Positions 1-6,836 of a DNA stretch of 9,452 bases are shown one piece after another. The DNA is taken from assembly GCA_902466275.1 (NCBI GenBank), contig CABQQJ010000011.1, positions 1 through 9,452 of the forward strand, in the 5' to 3' direction. The notes beneath the pieces were generated by a model that saw only the letters and a program-made list of their open reading frames with translations, had not been told where the DNA came from and ran no database searches. Positions within the stretch are counted from its first letter, which is position 1. Every line of letters starts with the position of its first letter. The translations under genes and the position numbers were made by a program. The DNA is from an uncultured Veillonella sp. Lineage in GTDB: Bacteria; Bacillota; Negativicutes; Veillonellales; Veillonellaceae.

Positions 1-19
1 GACTGACCAATGGTCAGTC
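1..19. terminator. Palindrome at left edge, probable terminator
   Basis: Two 9-base arms, GACTGACCA and TGGTCAGTC, flank one central base, so RNA from either strand would fold into an 8-bp GC-containing stem with a triloop. It lies 8 bases past the stop codon of the minus-strand histidine kinase gene. On the plus side it is followed by CCCTTTAGTTTATT, a weak T-rich tail. The base run that would decide termination for the minus strand is outside the window. TGACC(N)GGTCA palindromes are also common TetR-family operators, so an operator for a gene to the left is an alternative. Confidence 0.45.
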
Positions 20-27
20 CCTTTAGT

Positions 28-1443
28 TTATTCTTCACTTTGATTGTACGGTAGTCGCACGGTAAACGTAGTTTTTACTTGAGGTTCACTAGTGGCTGTT
101 ACTGTGCCGTGGTGCAAGCTAATAACTTTGTTTACAAAGTACAGGCCAAGGCCAATACCGTGGTTTGATTTTTTATTACGGGATTGTTCCGTTTGATACA
201 TGCGGTCCCAAATGTGCTCTAGATTTTCTTGCTCGATACCGATACCATTATCTGACACGGTAATAACGAGTTCATGATTTACGCGTTTTGCTGAAATATC
301 GATGGTAGTATTTGTGAACTTAATAGCATTATCCACTAAGTTTGTAATAGCTCGACGCAAGGATACTTCGTGAGCCGTCATGCGTAAATTTGGCTCAATT
401 TGAGATGTTATGGAGATTTGCTTTTCTGTGTTTTCTGCACAAAGTCGAGTATAGTCATGAACCATATTCGTCAGCATCCCTGATACATCTACAGGGGCGA
501 AGGTAAGATCTTGTGCATTCTCCAGGCGAGCTACGTCAAGTAACTGGCTAACAAGATTTGTCATAAACTTAGCTTGTTCTAAGATATGTGTCAAACCTTC
601 CCTCAAATCGTCTTCGGTACGTCCATATTTTAAAGCAAATTCACTTTCTGCTTTAATAACCGCAATCGGTGTGCGCAACTCGTGTGAAACGTCAGAACTA
701 AACTGTCTTTCACGGTTTGAAGAATCTTCAAGACCTGAAATCATGCGATTGAATGTAGTAGTTAGTTCATAGATTTCATCCTTCGCAGTGCGCGGTGGAA
801 TGTCGATACGGCGGCTCAAGTCGTTGTTCTTACCGATAACTTTAGCTGTTTTGGTCAAGGTTCGAACTGGTTTAAGTCCTTTCTTGATAAAGAGATAACC
901 ACCTAGTGAGGAGATTAGTAAGAATATGACATCTCCTAATAGTAAGCTGTATAAAAGGTTTTCAGTCTTTTTAGACGCTGTTTTTACCTTTGTAACGGCA
1001 CGCAAAATACCACGATAATTCGGTTCGTTAACCGGTGTATCGTAGTAGTAGAAGGTGTCATCACCAACAGCGATTTCTCCAACCTGTCCTAAGGAAAGGA
1101 CTGTTTGGTTTGGGAAGCCGTCTGGTAAGGCGCCTTTAATAATATAGCCGTCTTGGGTGGAAACAAAGAAGAATGTATTATCTTGGTACGGTTTAAACTT
1201 GCGGATATCCGTAGCCATAATCATCGCTTGCTGCTGCAAACGTTCTCGTACTTCCTTGTTATCGGACTCATGTGTATATGCATAAATCCATGCGGAAGCA
1301 ACCATCAAAATGATGAGCAAAAAGATGGTATACCAAGACATAATTTTAAAGGTTAGGGGCAGCCGATTAAATAAATCGGTGGCTGCCCCAGACATGGTAT
1401 CTAGATCTCGGTGAGGATCATTAGTTTTCTGTTTTGAGGACAT
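28..1443 (-). CDS. Sensor histidine kinase, membrane-bound, two-component system
   Basis: This 471-residue protein should sense a signal outside the inner membrane, autophosphorylate on a histidine and pass the phosphate to the response regulator encoded just upstream. Visible layout: a cytoplasmic N-tail, membrane segment 1 (about 36-56), an extracytoplasmic sensor region of roughly 105 residues, membrane segment 2 (about 164-186), a HAMP linker (187-240) and a HisKA domain with SHELRTP, phosphoacceptor H254. The HATPase domain has the N box NLVDNAIKFT (368-377), G1 DNGIGI (398-403) and G2 HGIGLGL (428-434). All catalytic motifs are intact. The ATG start overlaps the regulator's end by 23 bases and has GGAG six bases upstream, so translation is probably coupled. 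The sensor region shows no fold I recognise, so the signal is unknown. The topology resembles EnvZ/ArlS-like kinases, but I assign no gene name. Confidence 0.95.
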   Translation of the reverse strand: MSSKQKTNDPHRDLDTMSGAATDLFNRLPLTFKIMSWYTIFLLIILMVASAWIYAYTHESDNKEVRERLQQQAMIMATDIRKFKPYQDNTFFFVSTQDGYIIKGALPDGFPNQTVLSLGQVGEIAVGDDTFYYYDTPVNEPNYRGILRAVTKVKTASKKTENLLYSLLLGDVIFLLISSLGGYLFIKKGLKPVRTLTKTAKVIGKNNDLSRRIDIPPRTAKDEIYELTTTFNRMISGLEDSSNRERQFSSDVSHELRTPIAVIKAESEFALKYGRTEDDLREGLTHILEQAKFMTNLVSQLLDVARLENAQDLTFAPVDVSGMLTNMVHDYTRLCAENTEKQISITSQIEPNLRMTAHEVSLRRAITNLVDNAIKFTNTTIDISAKRVNHELVITVSDNGIGIEQENLEHIWDRMYQTEQSRNKKSNHGIGLGLYFVNKVISLHHGTVTATSEPQVKTTFTVRLPYNQSEE

Positions 1444-2095
1444 ACCCTACTCCACGAACCGTTTGAATGAGTTTTACATTCTCATCGGTATCGATTTTTT
1501 TGCGCAAATCTTTAATGTATACGTCGATAAGGTTAGAGTAGCTTTCATAATCGTATTCCCAAACATGGTCAAGGATTTGTTGACGAGATAATACGATATT
1601 TTCGTTACTTGCTAAATAGAATAATAGGTCGAATTCTTTTGCAGTCAATGTAATTGTTTCGCCGTCGCGTTTAACAGTACGTTGAGGAACATTGATGGTA
1701 AGTGGACCTACATGGATATCGTTTTGTGCATGACGCGCATTACGACGAGCCAATGCATAAATACGAGCAGTTAACTCCTCAAGATCGAAAGGTTTTACAA
1801 GGTAATCATCTGCGCCAGTATTAAGGCCTGTAACTTTATCTTGTAAGGAATCTTTTGCAGTTAAAAGCAATACAGGTGTTGTATTACCGTCGTTACGCAT
1901 TTGTGCAAGAGCACTGATACCATCGAGGATTGGCATCATAATATCCATTACGATAACGTCATAGCTAGATGTGTTAACGTAATCGATCGCTTGTTGCCCG
2001 TTAAAGCATGTATCAACTGTCATATTTTCTGCACGTAAATATTTAGCCGTGATACCATTCAGCATTTCTTCGTCTTCTACAAGTAAAATTTTCAT
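1421..2095 (-). CDS. OmpR/PhoB-family DNA-binding response regulator
   Basis: The 224-residue protein is a full-length response regulator and the cognate partner of the overlapping histidine kinase. The receiver domain (1-115) has the acidic pocket E7/D8, phosphoacceptor D51 in VIVMDIMMP, the switch threonine T79 and the conserved K101-P102. The C-terminal winged-helix domain (about 126-222) ends in the hallmark VRGVGYVL, typical of OmpR/PhoB activators. The ATG is preceded by AAGGAGA about eight bases upstream (plus-strand 2103-2109). It is the first gene of a two-gene minus-strand operon. AT-rich -10-like hexamers lie upstream at about 2140-2170, but no good -35 pairs with them, so no promoter is called. 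Target genes cannot be read from this sequence. Family and role are secure; the regulon is unknown. Confidence 0.95.
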   Translation of the reverse strand: MKILLVEDEEMLNGITAKYLRAENMTVDTCFNGQQAIDYVNTSSYDVIVMDIMMPILDGISALAQMRNDGNTTPVLLLTAKDSLQDKVTGLNTGADDYLVKPFDLEELTARIYALARRNARHAQNDIHVGPLTINVPQRTVKRDGETITLTAKEFDLLFYLASNENIVLSRQQILDHVWEYDYESYSNLIDVYIKDLRKKIDTDENVKLIQTVRGVGYVLKTEN

Positions 2096-2465
2096 TCTCT
2101 GTTCTCCTTATGTATGATTTAAAAATATAGCTCTCCAACTACATTAATTATAGTCATTATATATATATAAACTTCCTTTTTTTGAAAGCCACAACACCAT
2201 ATAAGGTGACTATATATATAATATTATATAACTTATTTATCTATTATCATACCTTATACAATGGGAATGAGCAAAAGATGAATGTACATGCGAGTTTACA
2301 AGACGTTTCTTCATTTTTGAAAGCCTTAAAAATGGTGAAAGACTGAAACTTAATGAATTCTGCTAATGAATGAAGATGAACTATATCGAAGATTGCCGTA
2401 TGCGCATAGATGAGGATGATTTTATCGATTTTAGATGATGTGCGATAAATCACTAAAAAAACTTA

Positions 2466-2480
2466 TGATAATTATTATCA
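2466..2480. promoter_or_regulatory. Perfect 7-1-7 Fur box
   Basis: TGATAATTATTATCA is an exact 15/15 match to the Fur consensus TGATAATNATTATCA known from Bacillus, with two perfect 7-base arms around one base. It differs from the PerR (TTATAAT arms) and Zur (TCGTAAT arms) versions of the box. Its right half overlaps a weak rightward -35 candidate, TTATCA, paired at 17 bases with TATGAA (2498-2503, preceded by TG). On the other strand TGTGATAAT reads as an extended -10 for leftward transcription. Either arrangement would allow iron-dependent repression. No protein gene starts nearby; sdhA begins about 500 bases to the right. Fur binding is inferred from the motif alone. Confidence 0.65.
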
Positions 2481-2806
2481 CAGAAATAAATGCTTGTTAT
2501 GAACGGAGAAATACGATAATTTTCGATGATTAAATTCGAGGTAAATTTAGTAGGAATTTAATGGATATTAATTATTAGGAATGGTTAGCAATAATTAAAA
2601 AGCTAGTGTTTATGCGAATTCTATAGATACCAAAGGAAATAAAAAAGTAGAAAAATTTCGGAACCGAATTACTTTCGTAAAATTCTTAACTTCTTGTAAA
2701 AATTATTCATATAGGTATTTTTTTGACTCCTCTTTTTACCTTAAAAATACTAAGTGAAATAAATTATCAATTAGATTAATCAAAATTAATTATGCATAAT
2801 AGGGTT

Positions 2807-2835
2807 TAGACATGACCTGAAATGCTCTCTATAAT
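2807..2835 (+). promoter_or_regulatory. Sigma-A-type promoter of the sdhABE operon
   Basis: TAGACA (2807-2812, five of six to TTGACA) is separated by exactly 17 bases from a perfect TATAAT (2830-2835). Transcription would start near 2842, giving an untranslated leader of about 140 bases. The leader contains two small hairpins, 2875-2881/2886-2892 and 2904-2910/2921-2927, and ends in a strong AGGAGGT ribosome binding site before the sdhA ATG. A second, weaker candidate lies upstream (TTGACT 2723-2728, 17 bases, AATACT 2746-2751). Confidence 0.7.
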
Positions 2836-2981
2836 TATAGGTAAAGGAATAAGAAAAATCGCATAAGTATGGGGTTTTTCTTGAAAGAAAAATGATTAGG
2901 TTATCAAAAATTTTTATAAGTTTTTGAAATGAGATAGTCTAACAAGTTTTCTTATTAATAGGTAGTTATGAGGAGGTCATT

Positions 2982-4700
2982 ATGGAACAGTTTGATGTTC
3001 TAGTAGTAGGTAGCGGTGGCGCTGGTCAACGCGCGGCTCTTGAAGTTGGTCGTCGCAAAGGCTTAAATGTAGCTCTTATTACTAAAATTTTCCCAACTCG
3101 CTCTGCAACAGCAATGGCGCAAGGCGGTGTAAATGCATGTTTGAACAACGTTGCAGCTGAAGATACAGTTGAAACTCATACTTTTGATACTGTAAAAGGC
3201 TCTGACTATCTTGGCGACCAAGATGCAATCGAATTCTTCTGCTCTCGTTGTCCAGAAGGCGTACTTGAAATGGACCACATGGGTGCTCCATTCTCCCGTA
3301 CTGAAGAGAATAAAATTGCGCAACGTAACTTCGGTGGTCAATCCTATCCACGTACTTGCTACTCTGCGGATAAAACTGGTCACGTTATTTTGCACACAAC
3401 TTACGAACAATGCTTGAAAGAAGGCGTACACTTCTTACAAGAATGGTACCTTTTAGATCTTGTTAAAGACGCAAACGGTCACGTTGGTGGCGCAGTTGTG
3501 TGGAACATGAAAGAAGGTCGCGTAGAACAAATTAAAGCAAAAGCAGTTATCTTGTCTACTGGTGGTGCAGGTCGTATTTTCTGGACTCGTACTACAAACC
3601 CATTCCTTTCCACAGGCGATGGTATGGCAGCAGCATTCCGCGCTGGTAATGCATTGAAAGATATGGAAATGATCCAATTCCATCCAACTGGTCTTGGTCG
3701 TACTGGTATCTTGATGTCTGAAGCGGTTCGTGGTGAAGGTGGTTACCTTCTTAACGCTGAAGGCGAACGTTTCATGAAAAAATATGCGCCTAATAAAATG
3801 GAATTGGCATCCCGTGACGTTGTAGCGAAAGCAATCGAAGATGAAATCGCTGCAGGTCGTGGTTTCGGTTCTGGTCTTAACGCATACGTAGTAGCTGACC
3901 TTCGTCACTTAGGTCCTGAAGTTATCATTGAAAAACTTCATGGTATCCGTGACTTGGCTATGACTTTCGAACATTGCGATCCATTGACTCAACCGGTACC
4001 TATTCGTCCAACATGTCACTATACAATGGGTGGTATCGACGTAGTTGACTACAAAACTTGTGCATGTGAAGTGCCTGGTTTGTTCTCCTCCGGCGAAGCT
4101 TCTTGTATCTCCATCCACGGTGCTAACCGCTTAGGTGGTAACTCCTTGGCAGACGGCGTAGTATTCGGTAAAGTATCCGGTGCTGGCGCAGCTGACTATG
4201 CTGAAACACATGAACAACCTAACGTAGATGCAGAATTAGCTGCAGCTGCAAAAGCTTGGGAAGCTAAATTCACTGAAGTAACAACTCGTGAAGGCGGTCG
4301 TCCTGTAGTTGAAATCCGCGATGCATTGGCTGATGCAATGTGGAATAAAGTAGGTATCTTCCGTAATGAAGACGGTATTACTGAAGCATTAAAAGAAATC
4401 GATCAATTGATTGAAGATTACAAAACTTGTTATGTAGGTGACCCTGAACGTACTTACAACATGGCATTCGTTAACTATTGTGAAATCGGTTCCATGTTAA
4501 CAGTAGCTAAAGCTATTGCTATGGGCGCTTTACACCGTCGTGAATCTCGTGGTGCTCATATCCGTGAAGACCATCCAAAACGTAATGATGAAAGATACTT
4601 AAAACATTCTTTGATCAAATTAGGTGCTGACGGTCAATACGAATTAACAGAACGCGACGTAGTGTTCACTAAATACGAACCACAAGAAAGGAAGTACTAA
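2982..4700 (+). CDS. Succinate dehydrogenase/fumarate reductase flavoprotein subunit
   Basis: This 572-residue subunit interconverts fumarate and succinate at an FAD site. Visible motifs: N-terminal GSGGAG (10-15) for the FAD dinucleotide fold; HPTG with H234; S277-R278-D279, where R278 corresponds to the catalytic arginine; H346 in CHYTMGG; and R383 in NRLGGNSL, which binds substrate carboxylate. The catalytic set is complete and the length is near the usual 570-590. The flavin-linkage segment reads PTRSATAMAQGG, and Ala42 occupies the position of the histidine that holds FAD covalently in classical SdhA/FrdA. In E. coli FrdA, replacing that histidine leaves non-covalent FAD, preserves fumarate reduction and abolishes succinate oxidation. 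There is no Tat signal, so the enzyme should be cytoplasmic. The ATG follows AGGAGGT with good spacing. First gene of a three-gene operon; sdhB starts one base after its stop. Fumarate reductase is the likelier physiological direction (inference). Confidence 0.95.
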   Translation: MEQFDVLVVGSGGAGQRAALEVGRRKGLNVALITKIFPTRSATAMAQGGVNACLNNVAAEDTVETHTFDTVKGSDYLGDQDAIEFFCSRCPEGVLEMDHMGAPFSRTEENKIAQRNFGGQSYPRTCYSADKTGHVILHTTYEQCLKEGVHFLQEWYLLDLVKDANGHVGGAVVWNMKEGRVEQIKAKAVILSTGGAGRIFWTRTTNPFLSTGDGMAAAFRAGNALKDMEMIQFHPTGLGRTGILMSEAVRGEGGYLLNAEGERFMKKYAPNKMELASRDVVAKAIEDEIAAGRGFGSGLNAYVVADLRHLGPEVIIEKLHGIRDLAMTFEHCDPLTQPVPIRPTCHYTMGGIDVVDYKTCACEVPGLFSSGEASCISIHGANRLGGNSLADGVVFGKVSGAGAADYAETHEQPNVDAELAAAAKAWEAKFTEVTTREGGRPVVEIRDALADAMWNKVGIFRNEDGITEALKEIDQLIEDYKTCYVGDPERTYNMAFVNYCEIGSMLTVAKAIAMGALHRRESRGAHIREDHPKRNDERYLKHSLIKLGADGQYELTERDVVFTKYEPQERKY

Positions 4701-4701
4701 G

Positions 4702-5664
4702 ATGAGACAAATCACCTACCATATTCACCGTTACCAACAAGGTCGCGCGTTTGTACAGACTTTCAAATTCGACTATGAAGCTGACCGTACAATTCTTTGG
4801 GGCCTTCAAAAAATTAAAGACACTCAAGATCCAACATTAACATTCTTGGCAGCTTGCCGTTCCGCAGTTTGCGGCGCTTGCTCCATTCGCGTAAATGGCG
4901 AAGCAATGCTTGGTTGCGAAGCTAAAATCGACGAATTAACAGAACGTTATGGTACTGATGAATTGACAATTGCACCTATCGGCAACTTCCGCGTTATCCG
5001 TGACTTAGTTGTTGACTGGGAAGCAAAAGTTGATCGTTTGAAAACAGTTGCTCCTTGGATTTTCCTTAAAGCAGAATTCAACGAAGGTGACAAAATCGTT
5101 CGCCAAACTCCAGCTGACTTCAAAAAATTCGTTGCTGGTACAGAATGTATCCTTTGCGGTTGCTGCGCATCTGAATGTAACAAATTGACTGCACGTCAAG
5201 ATGACTTCTTAGAACCATATGTATTCACAAAAGCTAACCGTTTCGTATTGGATAGCCGTGATGATGCACCTATGGCTCACATTCAACCTGCATTCGACAA
5301 CGGTCTTTGGAAATGCGTTCACTGCATGAACTGTATCTCCCGTTGCCCTAAACACTTAAAACCTGCTCAAGATATTTCCAACTTGCGTAAAGAAGCTACA
5401 AAAGCTGGTCTTACTAACAGCAAAGGCGTTCGCCATGCAGTTGCTTTCAAAGACGATCTCTACAAAACTGGTCGCTTGAAAGAAGTTTCTATGAGCTTGA
5501 AATCTGATGGTGTTGTAGATTCCGCTAAACAAGCATTCTATGCATTGCGTTTGTGGAAACACAGCAAAATCAACCCATTTGAACTTGTAGTACCTCAAAA
5601 ACCTGTAAACGGTATTGATGGTGTTCGCAGACTTATGAAAGCAGCTGAGGAGGTAAGCAAATAA
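4702..5664 (+). CDS. Succinate dehydrogenase/fumarate reductase iron-sulfur subunit
   Basis: This 320-residue subunit carries electrons between the flavoprotein and the CCG subunit. The N-terminal plant-type ferredoxin domain has C52, C57, C60 and C72 for a [2Fe-2S] cluster. The first C-terminal motif, CILCGCCASEC, has C149, C152, C155 and C159. The second motif, CVHCMNCISRCP, has C205, C208, C211 and C215. Classical SdhB/FrdB has a non-cysteine residue at the C208 position and binds [3Fe-4S] there. The extra cysteine predicts a second [4Fe-4S], as described for type E enzymes of Sulfolobales. The protein is about 80 residues longer than E. coli SdhB, the excess being a basic C-terminal tail after residue 220. 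AAAGGA precedes the ATG, and the stop overlaps the next start (TAATG), indicating tight translational coupling on both sides. Confidence 0.95.
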   Translation: MRQITYHIHRYQQGRAFVQTFKFDYEADRTILWGLQKIKDTQDPTLTFLAACRSAVCGACSIRVNGEAMLGCEAKIDELTERYGTDELTIAPIGNFRVIRDLVVDWEAKVDRLKTVAPWIFLKAEFNEGDKIVRQTPADFKKFVAGTECILCGCCASECNKLTARQDDFLEPYVFTKANRFVLDSRDDAPMAHIQPAFDNGLWKCVHCMNCISRCPKHLKPAQDISNLRKEATKAGLTNSKGVRHAVAFKDDLYKTGRLKEVSMSLKSDGVVDSAKQAFYALRLWKHSKINPFELVVPQKPVNGIDGVRRLMKAAEEVSK

Positions 5665-6539
5665 TGAAATACGCATTTTTCCCAGGTTGCGTTCTTGAAA
5701 GCGCTGCCAAAGAAGATTACTTAGCAACAGTTGCTGTAGCTAAAAAATTAGGTATTGAGTTGGAAGAACTTGACGGCTGGACTTGCTGCGGCGCGTCCCA
5801 CGTTCAAGATATCGCTCCAGAAATTACACTTGCTACAAATGCACGTAACATTGCATTAGCAGAAGAAAAAGGTTTGAACCTTTTAACTGTATGTAACACT
5901 TGTACTTTGATGCTTCGTGAAGCTAAAAACGAGCTTGATAAAAACGAAAAAGAAAAGAACGAAGTTAACAAAAAATTAGCTCAAATCGGTAAACAATACC
6001 GCGGTACAACTGATATTACTCATTTCTTATGGGTATTGATCCGCGATTACGGTTTGGATAAATTGAAAGAAAAAGTTGTTAAACCTTTAACTGGTTTACG
6101 TGTAGCTGAATACTATGGTTGCCATATTCTTCGTCCTCAAACTGAATTGGGCTTCGAAGATTATCAAATGCCTACATCCTTAGCAGATTTGATCTCTGCT
6201 ATCGGTGCTACACCAATCGACTTCTCCCGTAAACTTGATTGCTGCGGTTTCCATGCTGTATACCCTGCACATGATTCCGTAATGCAAATGACTGGCTCCA
6301 TCAACAAAGATGCAGCTACAGAAGGCGCAGATTGCGTAGTAACTCCTTGCCCACTTTGCCAAATGCAACTTGATATGTTCCAAAAAGAAGCAAAAGAAGT
6401 TGTTGGCGGTGGCAAAGATATGCCAATCTTGCACATGTCCCAATTAGTAGGTCTTGCTCTTGGCATTTCTCCTGCTGAAATGGGTATGCCTAAACGTCAC
6501 TTAACTGATACTGCAGCAGTGACAAAATTTGTAGGTTAA
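5664..6539 (+). CDS. Double-CCG-domain subunit (HdrB/SdhE type) of fumarate reductase
   Basis: This 291-residue protein has two cysteine-rich CCG domains. Domain 1 is C9-x31-C41-C42-x34-C77-x2-C80; domain 2 is C153-x39-C193-C194-x34-C229-x2-C232. This is the pattern of heterodisulfide reductase HdrB, the C-terminal half of thiol:fumarate reductase TfrB, and SdhE/MfrE of type E succinate:quinone oxidoreductases. In HdrB these cysteines bind two non-cubane [4Fe-4S] clusters. No hydrophobic membrane helix is visible, so it would attach the complex to the membrane peripherally and exchange electrons with menaquinol, or with a soluble thiol donor as in TfrAB. Lys/Glu-rich residues 88-107 form a likely helical linker. 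Start and sdhB stop overlap (TAATG), with GAGGAGG 12 bases upstream. Last gene before the terminator. The fold and complex are secure; the electron donor is open. The name sdhE here means the CCG subunit, not the FAD assembly factor. Confidence 0.9.
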   Translation: MKYAFFPGCVLESAAKEDYLATVAVAKKLGIELEELDGWTCCGASHVQDIAPEITLATNARNIALAEEKGLNLLTVCNTCTLMLREAKNELDKNEKEKNEVNKKLAQIGKQYRGTTDITHFLWVLIRDYGLDKLKEKVVKPLTGLRVAEYYGCHILRPQTELGFEDYQMPTSLADLISAIGATPIDFSRKLDCCGFHAVYPAHDSVMQMTGSINKDAATEGADCVVTPCPLCQMQLDMFQKEAKEVVGGGKDMPILHMSQLVGLALGISPAEMGMPKRHLTDTAAVTKFVG

Positions 6540-6550
6540 TTCGTTTGATT

Positions 6551-6579
6551 TAGACATGATCAGAGTTGGTCTATATAGT
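6551..6579 (+). promoter_or_regulatory. Promoter-like element inside the sdh operon 3' end
   Basis: TAGACA (6551-6556), a 17-base spacer and TATAGT (6574-6579) start 11 bases after the sdhE stop. The stretch 6549-6579 matches the operon's own promoter at 2805-2835 in 24 of 31 ungapped positions, including TTTAGACATGA without change. Transcription would start near 6586 and stop at the terminator, giving an RNA of about 60-65 bases. The same stretch can also pair with itself (6547-6555 with 6581-6589, nine pairs including one G-U), so a 3' UTR hairpin is an alternative role. Confidence 0.4.
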
Positions 6580-6616
6580 AGTCTGAATCTAAACCTATTA
6601 TCATAATTACCAGAAG

Positions 6617-6650
6617 AACCCCCTAGCTTAGGCTAGGGGGTTTTTCTTTT
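6617..6650 (+). terminator. Intrinsic terminator of the sdhABE operon
   Basis: A perfect 9-bp stem, CCCCCTAGC (6619-6627) and GCTAGGGGG (6632-6640), has a TTAG loop, can extend by two A-T pairs, and is followed by TTTTTCTTTT. It lies 79 bases after the sdhE stop. Confidence 0.95.
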
Positions 6651-6788
6651 CTATAAATAGATTTTTAGTAATGTTAATGGTAATAAGTTTGGATTTAATT
6701 GTACTGAATTATAAATCGTGAAATATATATAAATCGATAAATGTAAAATAAATACAGTAAAATACTAACTTTATAAATAAATTTGATT

Positions 6789-6817
6789 TTGATATCGATT
6801 GATAATTGTAGTATAAT
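6789..6817 (+). promoter_or_regulatory. Sigma-A-type promoter of the kinase-like gene
   Basis: TTGATA (6789-6794, five of six to consensus) is followed by a 17-base spacer and a perfect TATAAT (6812-6817). Transcription would begin near 6824, leaving a leader of about 175 bases before the ATG at 7001. Confidence 0.65.
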
Positions 6818-6819
6818 AA

Positions 6820-6836
6820 GTACACAAATTGTATAC
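6820..6836. promoter_or_regulatory. Quasi-palindromic operator candidate at the start site
   Basis: GTACACAA, one base, then TTGTATAC: an 8-1-8 inverted repeat with seven of eight arm positions matching. It covers the predicted transcription start of the kinase-like gene, a typical repressor position. No regulator is identified. Confidence 0.35.

Larger units (their letters stand above)
2096..2981. other. Long AT-rich intergenic region without a convincing gene
   Basis: This 886-base divergent gap lies between the two-component operon and the fumarate reductase operon. A minus-strand frame at 2247-2453 needs a GTG start, lacks a ribosome binding site and resembles nothing I know. Positions about 2260-2440 are visibly less AT-rich than their surroundings and hold only 22-codon plus-strand frames, so they could be a decayed gene or an RNA. 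Other content: a 12-base direct repeat TTTTTGAAAGCC at 2179-2190 and 2314-2325; CACC/GGTG arms near 2195-2209; an AT-only inverted repeat 2568-2576/2590-2598; the palindrome TTCGGAACCGAA at 2657-2668; a Fur-type box; and the sdh promoter. Confidence 0.7.

Noticed and set aside
2271..2440. Plus-strand 22-codon frames (for example ATG at 2280), with a faint resemblance to HPr-like small proteins
   Set aside because: Too short, without ribosome binding site, and the characteristic later motifs of HPr-like proteins are absent; at best a decayed gene, which I cannot support.
2247..2453. 68-codon minus-strand open frame in the gap
   Set aside because: It needs a GTG start, has no ribosome binding site, and its translation resembles no family; AT-rich DNA yields such frames by chance.
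2467..2484. CRP-type site (TGTGA...TCATA on the minus strand over the Fur box)
   Set aside because: The half-site spacing is nine bases instead of six, and the exact Fur-type symmetry explains the sequence better.
2774..2787. FNR box candidate upstream of sdhA
   Set aside because: Only the right half ATCAA matches TTGAT-N4-ATCAA; the left half ATTAG does not.
3063..4118. Several long antisense frames over sdhA
   Set aside because: They are shadows of the strongly biased codon use of sdhA and have no start signals or recognisable domains.
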